From: Thecaphora thlaspeos
Taxonomy: Eukaryota > Basidiomycota > Ustilaginomycetes > Urocystidales > Glomosporiaceae
Assembly (NCBI GenBank): GCA_900291925.1
Contig: UWYS01000013.1
Coordinates: 1 to 64,000, forward strand
Reading direction: 5' to 3'
DNA length: 64,000 nucleotides
How positions within the stretch are numbered: the first letter of the stretch is position 1; each line of letters starts with the position of its first letter. Positions 1 to 12,300 of the stretch are shown here, one piece after another. The translations under genes were made by a program, and so were the position numbers. The notes beneath the pieces were generated by a model that was not told the origin of the DNA, made no database searches, and saw only the letters and a program-made list of their open reading frames with translations.

Positions 1-213
1 CCTAACCCTAACCCTAACCCTAACCCAACCCTAACCCTAACCCTAACCCTAACCCTAACCCTAACCCTAACCCTAACCCTAACCCTAACCCTAACCTAAC
101 CTAACCCTAACCCTAACCCTAACCCTAACCCTAACCCTAACCTAACCCTAACCCTAACCCTAACCCTAACCCTAACCCTAACCCTAACCCTAACCCTAAC
201 CCTAACCCTAACC
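1..213. repeat. Telomere, CCCTAA repeat array
   Basis: Nearly uninterrupted CCCTAA units run to about base 213, so the G-rich strand reads TTAGGG outward and the window starts at a physical chromosome end. A few units are variant: a CCCAA unit without T near bases 24-28, and short CCTAA units near 93-103 and 139-144. These are either real imperfect telomerase products or assembly noise. The array stops abruptly and no subtelomeric satellite follows. Confidence 0.97.
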
Positions 214-598
214 CTACGTGTAGTCTCATCTTGCAGACAAAATTTGTCATCAGAATGTGAATCGTAACTATTTTGGCCGGCATTCTGCATCTTTACGGTC
301 TTGCCCTTGTCCAATCCCTTCCAATCCTGACTTTCCCATCCCCACGGGTTAACGGACTTAGTTGCGGCCCTGTGGCCCTTCTGTCATTTTGTCGTCTCTC
401 GAGACCGTCCATCGCCCGGTCGGCAAGCACAAAAAATGATAGCATCGAGGAGATGGCGTTATTTTCTTCATAGCGGGGGCGAGGAGCAAAGGTCAAGAGT
501 ACACAGGTACGATTTGTCTTCTCGTTTTTCGTAGCGTAGCAGAAAAATAGCAAGAAGCGTTCGTCTCAAACACCTTGGCCCATGGTGTCGCGACCGAC
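214..598. other. Short subtelomeric spacer, no gene seen
   Basis: Only about 385 bp separate the telomere array from the stop codon of the first conserved gene. I see no tandem repeat, transposon fragment or telomere-linked helicase fragment here. The reading frames in it are short and low-complexity. It probably holds the 3' UTR and terminator of the kelch gene, which reads toward the telomere. Confidence 0.6.
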
Positions 599-3500
599 TC
601 AAGAGCGAGCGGTCACGGTCGTCCTTTCGTCGTGGTCGTCGGAGGGGGCGACGTGTTCCACCGTCGTGCCGAGCGTACGATCGCGTTCCCACTTGTCCAG
701 TTCCGACGCGATCGAGCCGTAGATCATCGAATCGCGGTGTGCTTCGTCGTCGCCGTGCGTGGTCTCCATCTTGCCTAGTAGCAGTTGGAACTGCGGCGGG
801 GCGTGACGGCAATGACGAGATAGGGACGAAAAGGAGGTCAGCATGCGTGGAGACGCCAATTGAGAGTGAGAGCCGGATAAGGCCGAGTGCCAGGAGTGCA
901 GGGGCTCGGGACGCACCTTGTCTTCGAGCTCGGCGCACTTCGCAGAGAGGGCGGCATTTTCGCGCCTGAGCTGCTCGCTGCCCGTCCTGCCGTGCGCAAG
1001 CTCTGCATCGCGCGCTCGCTCTGAGACGGTGCGCTGGTGGTCGGCCGAGAGCTCGGCGAGGCGCCGCTCGAGCTCGCGGTTCTCGGCGGCGACCTCCTCG
1101 CTCTGCTGCGTCACGTCGGCGAGCCGGTGGCGAAGTGCTTCGATGTCCCGCGCCGCCTCCTCCGACGCCGCCCCGCCGTCGTCCGATGCCGCGTTGAGCT
1201 GGCCCGACCGCAGCGCCGCCACCTCGGACTGGAGCTGCGCGTTCTCCGTCTTGGTCTTCGTCAGCTCGTCCTTCATCCGGCGCAGCATCTTTTCCGTCCC
1301 TTTGACAAACTGGACCGCAGTCTGGTAGTCGTTTTCGAGCTGCGCCATCCGCTCCTTGTACGACGCCGTCGTCTCAGCAAGCTCGTCTTCGGCGCGGGTC
1401 GCGCGCTGCTGCGCTTCGACCAGAGCAGCGGCGGTGCTGCTGCTGCCGTGACCATTGCTGCCGTCGCCAGCGCGGCTCGCGCTCCGCAGCTCGAAAGGGT
1501 CCTTGCCGACGCCGCCGCTGCTCGAGCCGTGCTTGAGCCGAGCCGCCTCCTGTAGCGCGACAGTCAGCTGGCTCCGCATCGCGCTCAGCTCGGTGCGCAG
1601 GCCGGCGTGCTGCTTCTCGACCGCGAGGCTGCTCTCGCGCGTCTCTTGCAGCGCGGTCGAGTAGGAGTCGGCAGCATCCTTGGCCTGACCGTGGAGAGCG
1701 CGCAGAGCCTCAGCCTCCTCCTTGAGCGCGCGCATCTTGGCCTCGACGTGCGGCGGGACGCCATCGGCGCCGACGCCGTTGTTGGCTCCTCCGAGATCGC
1801 GAGCCGTGTTGCCGAGCTGGTCCCTCTGCGACGCCGCCGCGAGCAGTGTAGCTAGCCCGCCGGACACGGCGGCACGATGCGTCTCGGCCTCCTGTCGGTG
1901 CTGGGCCAATAGTGTCTCGAGCTCGGCCGAGCGCGAAGAGTGTTGGTAAGCCTCCTGCGACCTGGCCTCGAGCCGCGCCTGGAGCTCAGCGATGGTCGTA
2001 GCATGTTGCTGCGCCAGGTCGCGCTGTTCGGAGTGCCGGCGCTCGTGCTCGGCCGCGCGCGCCTGGACCGCGGCGTGGGCCGCCTGGAGTTCGGTGAGGG
2101 CGCGGACGTGCGCGTCGACGCTCGACTTGTGCGTGTCGAGCTGGGAGCGGGCGTGCTCGTAATCGGCCCGATGGCGGGCCGCGGCCGAGGAGAGGGTGGC
2201 GACCTGCTCGGCATAGTCGCGCAGCGAGCTCTCCGAGGCATAGCTGCGCTTCTGGAGCGCCGAAAGCTCGTCGTACGCCTTCATCTGAGCCGCTTCGGCC
2301 GCCATCGCCCGCTTGGCCGTCTCGGATAGCCGCTCCTCTGCCGAAATACGCAGCTGCTGCTCGAGTTTGGCCTGCTCGCGCAGGCTCGACAACTGGCGCT
2401 CCAGCTGGGCGCCCTCGCGCAGCGCATCGGCAAACGACTTTTCCAGTTTGGCCGCCCGCTCCTTGTCGACCCGCGAGACGTCCGAGGCGCTACCCGCCTC
2501 GAGCGCGGCGAGCTTGACGCGGTAGTAGGCGGCCTCCTGGAGGGCGGCCGACCGAGCACGGTCCGTCTCGGCCATGCGGTCGTCTTCGGCTTGCGCCTGC
2601 TGGGCTATCGTCGCCTTGGCGCCGGCCAGCTGCGCCTTGAGCGAGACGAGCACCTTAAAGATGCGGTCTTTGTCGCTTCCTTCGGCACCCGTGTCGAAGC
2701 CGTCGAGGCTCATGCGATCCGATGTTTCGCTCCGTCCCTCGACAGTCGAGCCGTCGGGCATCTGCAGCTGCTCCGGCTCGACGAAGCCCTTCTTGGCGGC
2801 CATGGCGAGCGCCGCCTTGAGCCATGTCTCGCGTTTCCGCATCGCCTCGAGCTCGGCGTTGACGGAGCGCGCTGCAGCTTGTGGAGGCGCGTGCTGGCCA
2901 TTGGCGGAAGAGGCGGACATGCTCGGCGGGGTGACGTTGCGGCCGTAGTGGAAGCCGGCCTGCGGTGCTGCCGCTCCTACTGTTGCTCCTGCCGCGTTCG
3001 ATGGGCTGTCGGTGCGATCGAGGACGCCGTTGATGTTGCGCATGCCCGACGCACTCTGCTGGCCCTGGGACTGGGGCGACGGAGGGTTGCCGTACTGTTG
3101 CTTGCCGCGCTGGGTCGGCGATGTGGCCCGGCTTCGCAGGTCTTCTTCCGCTACGGGCGACGTGGCGCTGCGCGTCGAGCCAAAGGCGCTCTGCTGCTGC
3201 TGCTGCTGCTGTTGCTGCTGGAGCATCTGCGGCTGAGGTTGCGGTCCGGGTGCGGTGATGCCACCGGACAGGCTCGACTTCCGGCCGTTGCCGTTGGCAG
3301 CGGCACCGGGTCTTTGCGACGCCGGGTTGTCGGGTGGATACTTTATCTTGGCCGTATCAAGGACGTGGATCAGCGAAGGGTCGTCGGGCTTGACGCCGAC
3401 GTTGAAGCTTTCGCCGCCGAGCACGACGACTTTGTTCTGATAGGCCGCCAGCGCGTGTCCAGACCGGCCCGTCGGCGACGGCCCCATGTTGGCAAACATG

Positions 3501-5382
3501 TACCAACGCTGGTCTGTGGTGGCGCGCGGAGTGGAGCAGCGGCGGCGGCGACGGATGACGAGCGGCCATGCAAATTCGGGCGATCAAAAAGTCAGCGCAA
3601 TGCGTCAGGCCAGCGCTTTACACAGGAGTATCGGTCGCCGCGCTGGCTAGTCATTCGGGGAGGGGGCGGGGTTCGGTGCCCAGGGTGCCGGCACTCACTG
3701 GAAATCTTGAAGCTCACGAGGTCGCCGAGATCCTTGCCATCGACGCCGCGGCCGCCGAAGATGTACATGACGTCGTCGACAAGGCACGTGGCGTGGCCCT
3801 CGCGCGGGACGGGAATGTACCCGATGCACGAGAGCTCCTTCCACGCGTTTGTCGCGACGTCGTAGCACCAAGTGTCGTTGTAATGGTACTGGCCGTCCGT
3901 CCCTCCGAAGATGTAGACCTTGTCCTTGTAGGTGACGCTGACGTGGCCGGTTCGCTTGGGCGGGAGGTCGGAGGCCGGGGTGATGCGCTCCCACGTCGGT
4001 GTCCCTTTGAGGCTGTTGAGGTCAAAGCTCCAGAAGTCGTTGAGAAAGGCGCCGTCAACCTGACCGCCAAACACGTAGAACTTGGAGCCGATGATCCACA
4101 CCGTATGGCCGTACCGCCCGACGGGCGCCGAGTCGGGCGCATCCGAGGCCGCCTTGACGCGCGTCCATTCGCGCGTGCTGAGGTTGAGCAGGTAGAGACC
4201 CTCGTCCTGCTTGTCGTCAGCGCGCACCTTTGTGTCGCCGCCCCAGAGGATGAGCACGTTGGAGACGAGCACGGTGGCGTGGCCGACGCGCGGAGGAGGG
4301 ATCTCGCCGGTCGTCTGGACCAGCGTCGCGCTGGCGTAGAGCTGCTGGTTGTTCGCGGCGGCACTTCCGTTGGCCGGCGGCGGCGAACTCGGGTCCTGCG
4401 GGTTGGTGACGAGCCGGTCGACGTAGACAGTGTAGAGGTCGTTCTTAACGCTCTCGCGCACCAGACCGCCGAAGAGGTAGACCTCGCCGTTAGGGCTGGC
4501 GATCTGGTTGGCCGCATGGCCGTAGCGCGGGAAAGGGAACGGGCTCAGCGCTCCGGGAGGCGCCTGTCTGCTCTCGTCGAGGAAGCGCGGCGGGTTCATG
4601 ACGATGCCGCGCTGGCTCCACGGGTAGACGACCTGCTGCGAGCGGATCTTGTCCCCACTCACCGGTCCTGCGTTCAACGCTCCTCCTCCTCCCATACCGG
4701 GCGCCGCACCTGGGCCCATCGCGGCCGGGTTGCCGCTCGACGAGAGCGGGATACCGGGCCCGGACGAGGAAGGCGGTAGGCCAGAGAGAGGGCCGCCACC
4801 AATTGGGGGCGCTGCCGCTGATGTCGACGGAGAAGGAGCGCCGCCGAGAGCTCCTGGCAGCCCTGCTCCCGCGCCAAAACCGCTCCCGTTGGGTCCGTGT
4901 CCGGGCCCGGAGCCGGGTCCGGCGGTCATACCGAGGGCGGGGTTGTAGCCTCGGTGGCTGCTGGAGCTGTCGTTGCTGACCTGCCTCTGTCTCATGGCCC
5001 CCGAGGGCGCGGGGATGCCGGAACCGTTGACCATGCTCGGATGATCGGGCCTGGGCGGTGGTGTGCCACCAAACTTGAAGCCGGACGCCGCGCCTGGCGG
5101 GCCCGGAATCTGAGAGGGCTGCGCTGCTGGGCCGCCCGGTGTGCCAAAGCCGCTGCCTACGCCGGCGCTGCCTGGGCCGGAGATGGAGCCCTTGTTGCCC
5201 ATGTGGGAGCCGCCTGCGGGCCCGGGGATCTTGGAGCCTTCGCGCAGGACCTGAGAGCCGGTGACCTTGGAGGCTGTTCCCTCGAGCGAGGGCGAGAGGG
5301 AGGATACGCTATCGGCTGACGTGGGTCCGTTGTTGCCGCTTGCCTTGTCCTTGTCAGACTTCTTTTTGCCAAAGATGGCCAT
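599..5382 (-). CDS. Kelch-repeat cell polarity protein, Tea1/Kel1-like
   Basis: Model: complement(join(599..790,917..3513,3699..5382)), 1490 aa. The start at 5382 gives MAIFGKKK, a typical N-terminus for fungal kelch polarity proteins; an upstream in-frame Met lies in unlikely low-complexity sequence. A Gly/Pro/Ser-rich linker (about 70-250) leads into a kelch propeller (about 255-600) with repeated YLFGG, YVFGGQ and YIFGG strands. The first intron (3514-3698, GTGAGT donor) falls inside the last blade and rejoins FKIS to NQRWYMF. The second intron (791-916) is in frame; removing it joins LEDK to FQLLLGKME. A run of 11 Gln (about 655-666) precedes a coiled coil of about 650 residues. By family knowledge such proteins ride microtubule ends or cell tips and mark growth sites. 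It is the last gene before the telomere. The family is clear; Tea1 versus Kel1 orthology is not. Confidence 0.88.
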
Positions 5383-6878
5383 GGCGGCGGTGGCAGGGGT
5401 GGTGCGAGACTGATCCGGCGAGAGCGAGGTGGAAGGGGGGGGGGGGCGAGAAAGAGGCGCACAGGCCCACGCTCGATGGCAAGGGGTCCTAGCAAGGTGC
5501 AGAGAAGCTTGGAGAGCTGCGGAGCTGCCGAACGGGGCTCGGATGGATGGAATAGCGCGAGCTAGAGAGGCGGACAACAGGTGCGCGAGCAAGCTCAGGG
5601 CAAAGCGCGGTATTCGGTGTGCTTAGAGGAGCTAGGATGGTCCTGATTGTCGTTGTCGTGGTCGTGGGTCGAGGATCGTGTCTGTGCGAGGACGTATCTC
5701 GAGGAGCGTGATGAAGCGTGTTTCGATGTGCGCCCCCTTGTGGCGGTGAGCCGTGTGGGCTGGCTGGAGAAGGGCGTACTCGACGGGCTAACGTTCCAGA
5801 TGTGGGTATGCGCTTGGACCGTCTAGGGCAAAAAGAACGACGGGTGGATGGGGGCCCGAGGGTAGTAGTGTAGGGCGCGCGCGTGTGTGAGGCGTGGTGT
5901 CGTGAAGAGCGGTCGCAAGGGCAGAAATATTTGCGTGGATCGGTAAGCGGCTCGTTATGATGATGGATGAAGAGGGGGACGTCAGAGGACGGGTAGGGTT
6001 GGAGATTGAAGCCAGGAAGGGGGAAGGCGACGTTGTGGTGGTGGTGGTGATGGTGGTGATGATGATGAAGTGGATGGCGAGCGAGCCTGTTTCGCACAGA
6101 CAGGGCAAGCCGGATCCGCGCGACGGCGGCGAGGCGAGGGAGAGATTGTTGGTCGCCTGCTGCTGCTGGCTGCCTGCAAGCTCGAGCCGAATTTACGCCC
6201 AGCGCTAGGGGGCTCGCGGCCGGCCTGAAAATAAAGGCAGGCAGGAGGAGAGAGGCGCGAGGCGGCAGAATCAAGCAAGGGCGGCCGTTGCGCCGCGACC
6301 TGTCTACTCGCTGGGCCAGCTGGGCCAGCGTCAGCGTCGCAGCACTGACTGTACTGTATGTATGTGTACAGTAGTAAGCGCCGCCGTCGTTTACGCGCGC
6401 ACGTCTCCATCAGGCTCGCGGTCGCCGCTGCCCAGCTTGCTCGTTGGCTCCGCCGCACGCACGCCGTCGCGGGCGTCGCCGTTTCTTCTTGCTTCTTCCT
6501 TGACGGCCGAGCCTCGAAGCCAACACAAGCCTTTTCTTGGTGCGTCCATGGCGGCTCGCTGCAGCCGGCTACCAGGCAACGAGGCTCCAGCTGCGTCACG
6601 TCGTTGGGGCAGGTCGCAGATAGAGGCGTTGCTCGGATCCGCTCGGCGAGCGGTGTTGGACGAAGGCGCGATGGAACGGGAGGCGGCCGTAAGAGAGCAA
6701 CACAGACGTACACGCCAGCGCGGGCAAGTGGAGCAAGGGGCTAGCTCGCTGCCACCGACCCTTGTCCTCGTTCTTGCCCTCTACGCCATCGAGCGCACCG
6801 GCACCTCCGACCGGCCACAAGCTACACCTTCCGCCACCTTCCGCCCGACGAGGCCCCGGCGCCCGCCTCCCCTTTGCC
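5383..6878. promoter_or_regulatory. Divergent intergenic region between kelch gene and ORC4
   Basis: About 1.5 kb separates two genes read in opposite directions, so it must hold both promoters and 5' UTRs. Visible elements are an 11-base G run (about 5437-5447), a GGT-type run near 6031-6070, and an inverted repeat TACTGTA (6352-6358) / TACAGTA (6367-6373). Open frames here are His-, Pro- or Ser-rich on both strands and look like chance products of GC-rich sequence. Confidence 0.55.
6352..6373. promoter_or_regulatory. Inverted repeat TACTGTA-N8-TACAGTA
   Basis: Perfect 7-bp arms lie around an 8-base spacer in the kelch/ORC4 divergent promoter. The same core recurs in two inverted repeats near 23.0-23.3 kb, which suggests a protein-binding site rather than chance. 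Confidence 0.35.
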
Positions 6879-8762
6879 ATGCCGCCAAAACGCCAGGCCG
6901 CACCAGAGCCTCAGCCGCAGCCCCCTCTCGGCCCCGCCGCGGTCGAGGCCGCCATCCCTACAGCGCTGCCCGAATCCAGCACGGACGCCATCGACGATGC
7001 ACCCTCCCACACCGGCGATGCACTCGACCAGCCGCGCTCTGCCAAACGCCTCCAGACCTCTTCTGACTCAGCCCTCGCCGCCCTACCACGCTCCATACTC
7101 GACCGACACCTCGACCACCAGCGCAACCGCTGCCTCTCGATCCTCAGCGGACGTTTACCACCCGCACCCCCTCCCACAGCCCAGCCAGACGACCAACGCC
7201 CGCCCGGCTTCGAGTGCATCGGTCACACCGAAGAGTGGCAAGACCTCTACACCACACTTAACGCGTCTGTCACTGCCAGTGAGGGCAATAGCTGTCTACT
7301 CATAGGAGCGAGCGGGGCCGGAAAGACGATGCTACTCGAGTCGGTCCTACGACGCATCGAGAGAGAGGCCGACGCGAAAGCCAGCACGGCGGCCGCTACA
7401 GCGACGCCTGCCTCGCCTTTCTTCCGTGTCCACCTCGCCGGATCCATCCAGACTACGGATCGGATAGCGATGAAGGAAATGGCACAGCAGCTCATCAGCC
7501 AGGGCGCCTTTCGCGAGGAGGACGTCAGCCAAGAGATGGGCAACCAGCTAGACGGTCTTGATGACGACGGTCAAGGCGGAAACGATCAAGTCTTTGGCGG
7601 CGACGACGACGACTACGACATCGAAGCAGCCGAAGAGGCTCAGGCCATGGCGAGTGCCATCCTTTCTTCACTCTCCAACATCATCTCGCACATCATCTCC
7701 CTCCTCTCCACCACCTCGTCCTCCTCTCACACCTCGAGACGGAAGCCCCTGGTGATCACGCTCGACGACTTTGACCTGTTCACCGCTCGACCGAGACAGG
7801 CGTTGCTCTACTGCCTCCTCGACGCCGTTCAGGCGGGCAGCTACGGATTCGGTCTCGCCGTCATCGGCCTCACGTCGCGCGTCGATACGACGGATCTGCT
7901 GGAGAAGAGGGTCAAGTCGCGCTTCTCGCATCGCATTATCCACGTCCGTCCTCCTGCATCCCTCGAGGCCTTTTCCAAGGTGGCGCAGGTGGCCCTCTCT
8001 AGCGGTGGGCACGACGGGACGTCGCCACCGTCCATTGAGGCGATCGGGGCGGACGCGACGACGTCCGACGAGCTCGATGCGGACGCTGCCCGCTTCCACG
8101 AAGCATGGTCAAAGGACGTCTCCACGCTCGTCTCGCATCCAAACTACGTCGATCTCCTGCGCGGGCTGTACGATTTCTCCAACGACATCCGACTGCTCTA
8201 CCGCACGCTATTCCCGCCACTTTCTGCGCTCACTCCCTCTCACCCTCGTCTGGACGTCGACACCTTCCTCGAAGCAGCATCCGAAGCCGTCGGGGACGTC
8301 ATGTCTTCCACACTACCGACGCTCACCGATCCAGAACTCTCGCTCCTCGTAGCTGCAAAACACCTACAAGTGCGCGATCGACGGGTATTCAACTTTGAAA
8401 TGTGTCTCGATGAGATACGACGTTTCGTAGCGAGGGAAAGTCGATCGAAACGTAACGTCACCATCGGCGGCGGCGGCGTCGGAGGAGGGGGAGGGGGAGC
8501 GGTGAATTTGGCAGATAGGAGAATTGCTCTACTCGCTTTCCAGACTCTCTTATCATGCGAGATCTTTCTGGTCGATTCTACCGTGACCAGTTTGGAGATC
8601 AAGACGGGTGCAGGAGGCGGCGGGGGAGGGGGTGTTAAGCAGGAGTTTGTAAAGGTTAGATGTATTCTCGATCCAGCTGAGATCGTAAAGGTCGTTAAGA
8701 TGAGGGAGAAGAGTTCAGGGGCCGGTAGTGGGTTGGGCAAGTGGTGTATTAGTACGGTGTAG
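6879..8762 (+). CDS. ORC4: Origin recognition complex subunit 4
   Basis: ORC4 is part of the six-subunit AAA+ complex that marks replication origins and loads MCM with Cdc6 and Cdt1. The ORF is open from 6762, but the start at 6879 (MPPKRQ) is preferred because the upstream residues are low-complexity. That gives a 627-aa intronless protein. Walker A is GASGAGKT at about 142-149. The Walker B region (ITLDDFDLF) is at about 290-302, with Asp-Asp rather than the more usual Asp-Glu. The pattern FFRVHLAG...TTDRIAMKEMAQQL after Walker A is typical of Orc4. Non-family insertions are an acidic Gly/Asp loop (about 225-255) and two poly-Gly tracts (about 528-540 and 575-582). It diverges from the kelch gene and converges on the CHD gene. 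Confidence 0.9.
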   Translation: MPPKRQAAPEPQPQPPLGPAAVEAAIPTALPESSTDAIDDAPSHTGDALDQPRSAKRLQTSSDSALAALPRSILDRHLDHQRNRCLSILSGRLPPAPPPTAQPDDQRPPGFECIGHTEEWQDLYTTLNASVTASEGNSCLLIGASGAGKTMLLESVLRRIEREADAKASTAAATATPASPFFRVHLAGSIQTTDRIAMKEMAQQLISQGAFREEDVSQEMGNQLDGLDDDGQGGNDQVFGGDDDDYDIEAAEEAQAMASAILSSLSNIISHIISLLSTTSSSSHTSRRKPLVITLDDFDLFTARPRQALLYCLLDAVQAGSYGFGLAVIGLTSRVDTTDLLEKRVKSRFSHRIIHVRPPASLEAFSKVAQVALSSGGHDGTSPPSIEAIGADATTSDELDADAARFHEAWSKDVSTLVSHPNYVDLLRGLYDFSNDIRLLYRTLFPPLSALTPSHPRLDVDTFLEAASEAVGDVMSSTLPTLTDPELSLLVAAKHLQVRDRRVFNFEMCLDEIRRFVARESRSKRNVTIGGGGVGGGGGGAVNLADRRIALLAFQTLLSCEIFLVDSTVTSLEIKTGAGGGGGGGVKQEFVKVRCILDPAEIVKVVKMREKSSGAGSGLGKWCISTV

Positions 8763-9357
8763 AAGTGGTGGCCGGGGGGAAAAGTGGAAGGATGTCGGGG
8801 ATAGTTTGGCGTGTACCAGTACGATGTAGGACGCTGTGCGATGCGAGGGACGGGATAGGGCGAGGACGAGGACGACACGCACGCAAACGCGCAAACGGAG
8901 AGACACATGGGGCAACCATCATCGCGATGTTGTCTTGTCGTTGTGCGTTCATGGTGATAGAGTTGATATCAACGTTTCGCTCTTCATTCCAAGGCCAGGC
9001 GAGGAACGCATCACGACACCTTTACTGAAACGACGACACCGCATCGAGATGAGATCCAGCACAAAGACACTACTGGCGACGTGTGACGATACACGACGAT
9101 GGCCGTCTACCAGGATCGACTTAGATGCACGCACACACGACACACACGGACCAGCGTCGTTTGATGATCGTACAGATGCGCGAAGAGGGTATCGTGTTCT
9201 TCGCACTTGCATTCGTACTCTACCATGATCATATCGTGTCGTTCCGTATCTTGGCAAGCCAAACAGGTTCTCTTTGCAAAACAGAAAGGACCAAAAAAAA
9301 GTCCACCACTCGTCCACCACTGCCTCTCTCCGCTCTCCGTCCTCTCCCAAGCCCTCG
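8763..9357. other. Convergent spacer between ORC4 and CHD gene
   Basis: About 0.6 kb lies between two stop codons of facing genes. It should hold both 3' UTRs and polyadenylation sites. I see no repeat or RNA gene; the short frames are not protein-like. Confidence 0.5.
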
Positions 9358-12300
9358 CTAAAGCAGACCATGCGGCACCTCAACCCTGCCCAAACCACCC
9401 TCAGCCCTGAGGGCATTCAACTTGATCGTCATGACCTTGAGGGTAGTCTTCAACTTGACGTCTTCCAAGTTAAGTCTCGCCTCGGTGATGAGTTCGTGCC
9501 ACCTCATGCTGGCCAGCGAGACGTCCTGCATCGTCGGACATCGGTTGATGTAGTGGAACGCTCCGAGGCAGATGGTGCAGCGTTGTTTCGGTCTAGGGAC
9601 GAAGCGCATCGGTGCTGCGGCGACGAGGTTGTTGGCCTCGACGATGGTGGTGTTGGGCGTGGGAGAATCGTTGATCTCGTGGCCAGGAGCGGGCGAGGGA
9701 GAGTAGAAAGTCGACCCAACGACGCCGACAACCGAGGGTGTACCGACCGTCGTCGAACCGCCTGGCGACCCGGCAGCGGCGTTGGAGGTAGCAGAGGCGG
9801 CAGCAGAGGTGCGCGGCTTGCGCGTCTTGGGAATGGCGTCGAGCTTCCTCAGCTCGTTGCGCCACACGGGGACCGCAGTCGGACTGCCGGCCGCGAGCGG
9901 GTGGCTGCGGCTCAGACGCAGCAGGTCGGCCATCGTCGGGTTGCTTGCCTTGACCTTCTTCTCGACGGTGCCGGAACTGCCGGCGTCGTCTCCTCCCGCC
10001 GATGGACTCGCTTGCGAGGCCGTGGGACCAGCCTGCGTGCCATGTTGCTGCTGCTGCTGTTGCTGCTGCGTCGAGGCAGGCGCCGGTGAAGCCGAGACGG
10101 AAGCCGACCTCCTCCCTCCTGCGCCTTGCTGCTGCTGCTGCTCCCTTTGCTGCCTCTGCCTGTCGACGATTGTCCTCTCGACGAGCACCATCGTCCTGAC
10201 CTTCTGCTCGTACGTCAGCGCCGTCAGCGCGCCTTCAGCCAGGTGGCCCAGCTGAAAGCCCTTCAACCCCTTGACCCTCTCCAGCCACGCCTTGGCCTTG
10301 TCGGCGTCCTCGAGGATCTGCCTGGCCGCCTCTTCGGTCGACGCGACGGGCGGCGGGGCAGGCGGCGCTGCCGCTTCGGCGGCCGGCGCGACCTGTGGAA
10401 CCAAGCAGGCGACCAGCATGTAGGTCGCCATGCGCAGCAGCAGCTCCTTGACTAGCGACGCGCTCAGCGCGACCGCCCCGCCGTACGGCAGCCTGCGGAT
10501 CTCTTCCGGGATCGACGATTCCGGCACCACGGTGAACGCGGCAGGGAAGATGACGATGGGCATCTCGAACGCCTTGGCAAAGTACTCGATGTGCGTCATC
10601 GTCAGCTGGTGGCGCTGCGACGGCGGAGGCAGCTGCGGCAGGTGGTTTGGATTCATGCGCCGGCGGACTTCGCTCCAGTGCTGGGCGGGCAGCGCGTCAA
10701 GAACGCGCAAAAAGACGGCCCTCTGCTCCGGCGTCACCCGGTCCACCGGCAGTGTCGCATCGAGGTGGCGCACCACCTCGACGTCCTGCGACTTGGCCAT
10801 AGAGGTCTCCTGCTGCTGCTGCGTCCGCGAACGAGGGGCGGCCATCGAAGACGGCGGTGCAGCAGCGACCTGGCCTGCGGTGACCGTCTGCAGCGCCTGC
10901 GCCTGCGACGATGACGACAACGACGCGACGGCCCCGCCAGCACTCGGAGACGGCGTAGGGTTGAGATGTGTCGAGGACTTCGAGCCAGCGGCCATGCTGA
11001 AAGGCACTTGGTACTCTTTGGGCTGGTAGGCCTTGCTCTTCTTCCGGCGGTCGAGCTCACGGATATTCTCGGGGACCGTATCGTCGAGCCCGCCGTCCGT
11101 GTCAGAGCCGTCCGAGGCAGGAGCGGCAAATTCCTCGTTCTCAGGCCGTTTGGCTTGCTTTTTTGACGCCTTGTTCTTGCTGCCCTTGGGTCGGACCCTG
11201 CCGTGCTTCTCAGGCGGGCCGACATCCTCTTCGTCGGCGGCGACCATGGCGCGAATGTTGGCGTCGCGGCGCTGCCGGCGCGTCATCCTCTGCATTTCTT
11301 CGGCTTCGGCCGCCTTGACCTTTGCGTCCTCGCGGTGCTTCTCCAGCAGGTCGGCCCAGAAGTCACTGTCGACGAGCGCCGCGCTGGCGGGCGCAGCGGC
11401 CGCGTTGTCCTTCTTGTCGTTCTCCCAGACGCGGGCGTAGGAGAATTGTCCGGTCGAGGTACGGTTACCGCCGCCGCCTCCGCGGACGCCCATGTCATCG
11501 TCGCTGTCGTTCTCTTTTTCGCCGCGGTCGAGCAGCGCGTCGAGGTCCTCGTCGGTGTAGCGGACGTCGCGCTCGTTTTCCTCGAGACCGCCCTCGACGA
11601 AGAGGGCCTCGGCACCGAACTTGAGGATCGACTCGAGCGTTTCGGGGCGGCTGTCTTCGTTGTTAAGGTTCTGGACGATCAGGTGATCGAGGACCTGTGG
11701 GGGGAGCAGAGTATAAGGGGGAGGGGACGAGGACAGGGAAGAAGAGAAAAGTAGAACAAGGCCAAACGGTCAGTGATTCGGTCTACGCCTAGCGCCCCAG
11801 GGTGCAGCTCCGGGCACGTCCGCAGCAACACAGCCACCTCCACCCCGCCGCTCTCCACTCACCATTTTCTTCTTGGCCGTCTCGACGATCTGCTCCTCGG
11901 CCGTCGCCTTGCACATCATGGTGAAGACGAGCACCTTCTTCGTCTGGCCGATGCGGTGTGCCCTCGCGATCGCCTGCATGTCGACGTGAGGGTTAAAGTC
12001 GGGGTCAAAGATGATGACGGTGTCGGCGGTGGCGAGGTTGATGCCGACGCCGCCGGCGCGCGTCGAGATCATGTAAATAAAGTAGTCGCTGTCGGGAGCG
12101 TTGAAGGCGTCGATGCCCTTCTGGCGCTGTTTCTGGCCGATGGTGCCGTCGAGGCGGAGGTACTTGTACCCTTCGCCGCTCAGGAACACCTCGACCAGGT
12201 CGAGGTTGATGACAAACTGCGAAAAGAGAAGCACCCGGTGGCCGCGCTCCTTGAGCTTGGGGAGGAGGCGCTGCAGCAGCAGCATCTTGGCGCTCGCATC

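Noticed and set aside
5489..6713. Long minus-strand frames with His and Pro runs near 5.5-6.7 kb
   Set aside because: They overlap other frames on both strands, are repeat-coded (GGT/CAC triplets), and show no family signature. They look like products of GC-rich promoter DNA.
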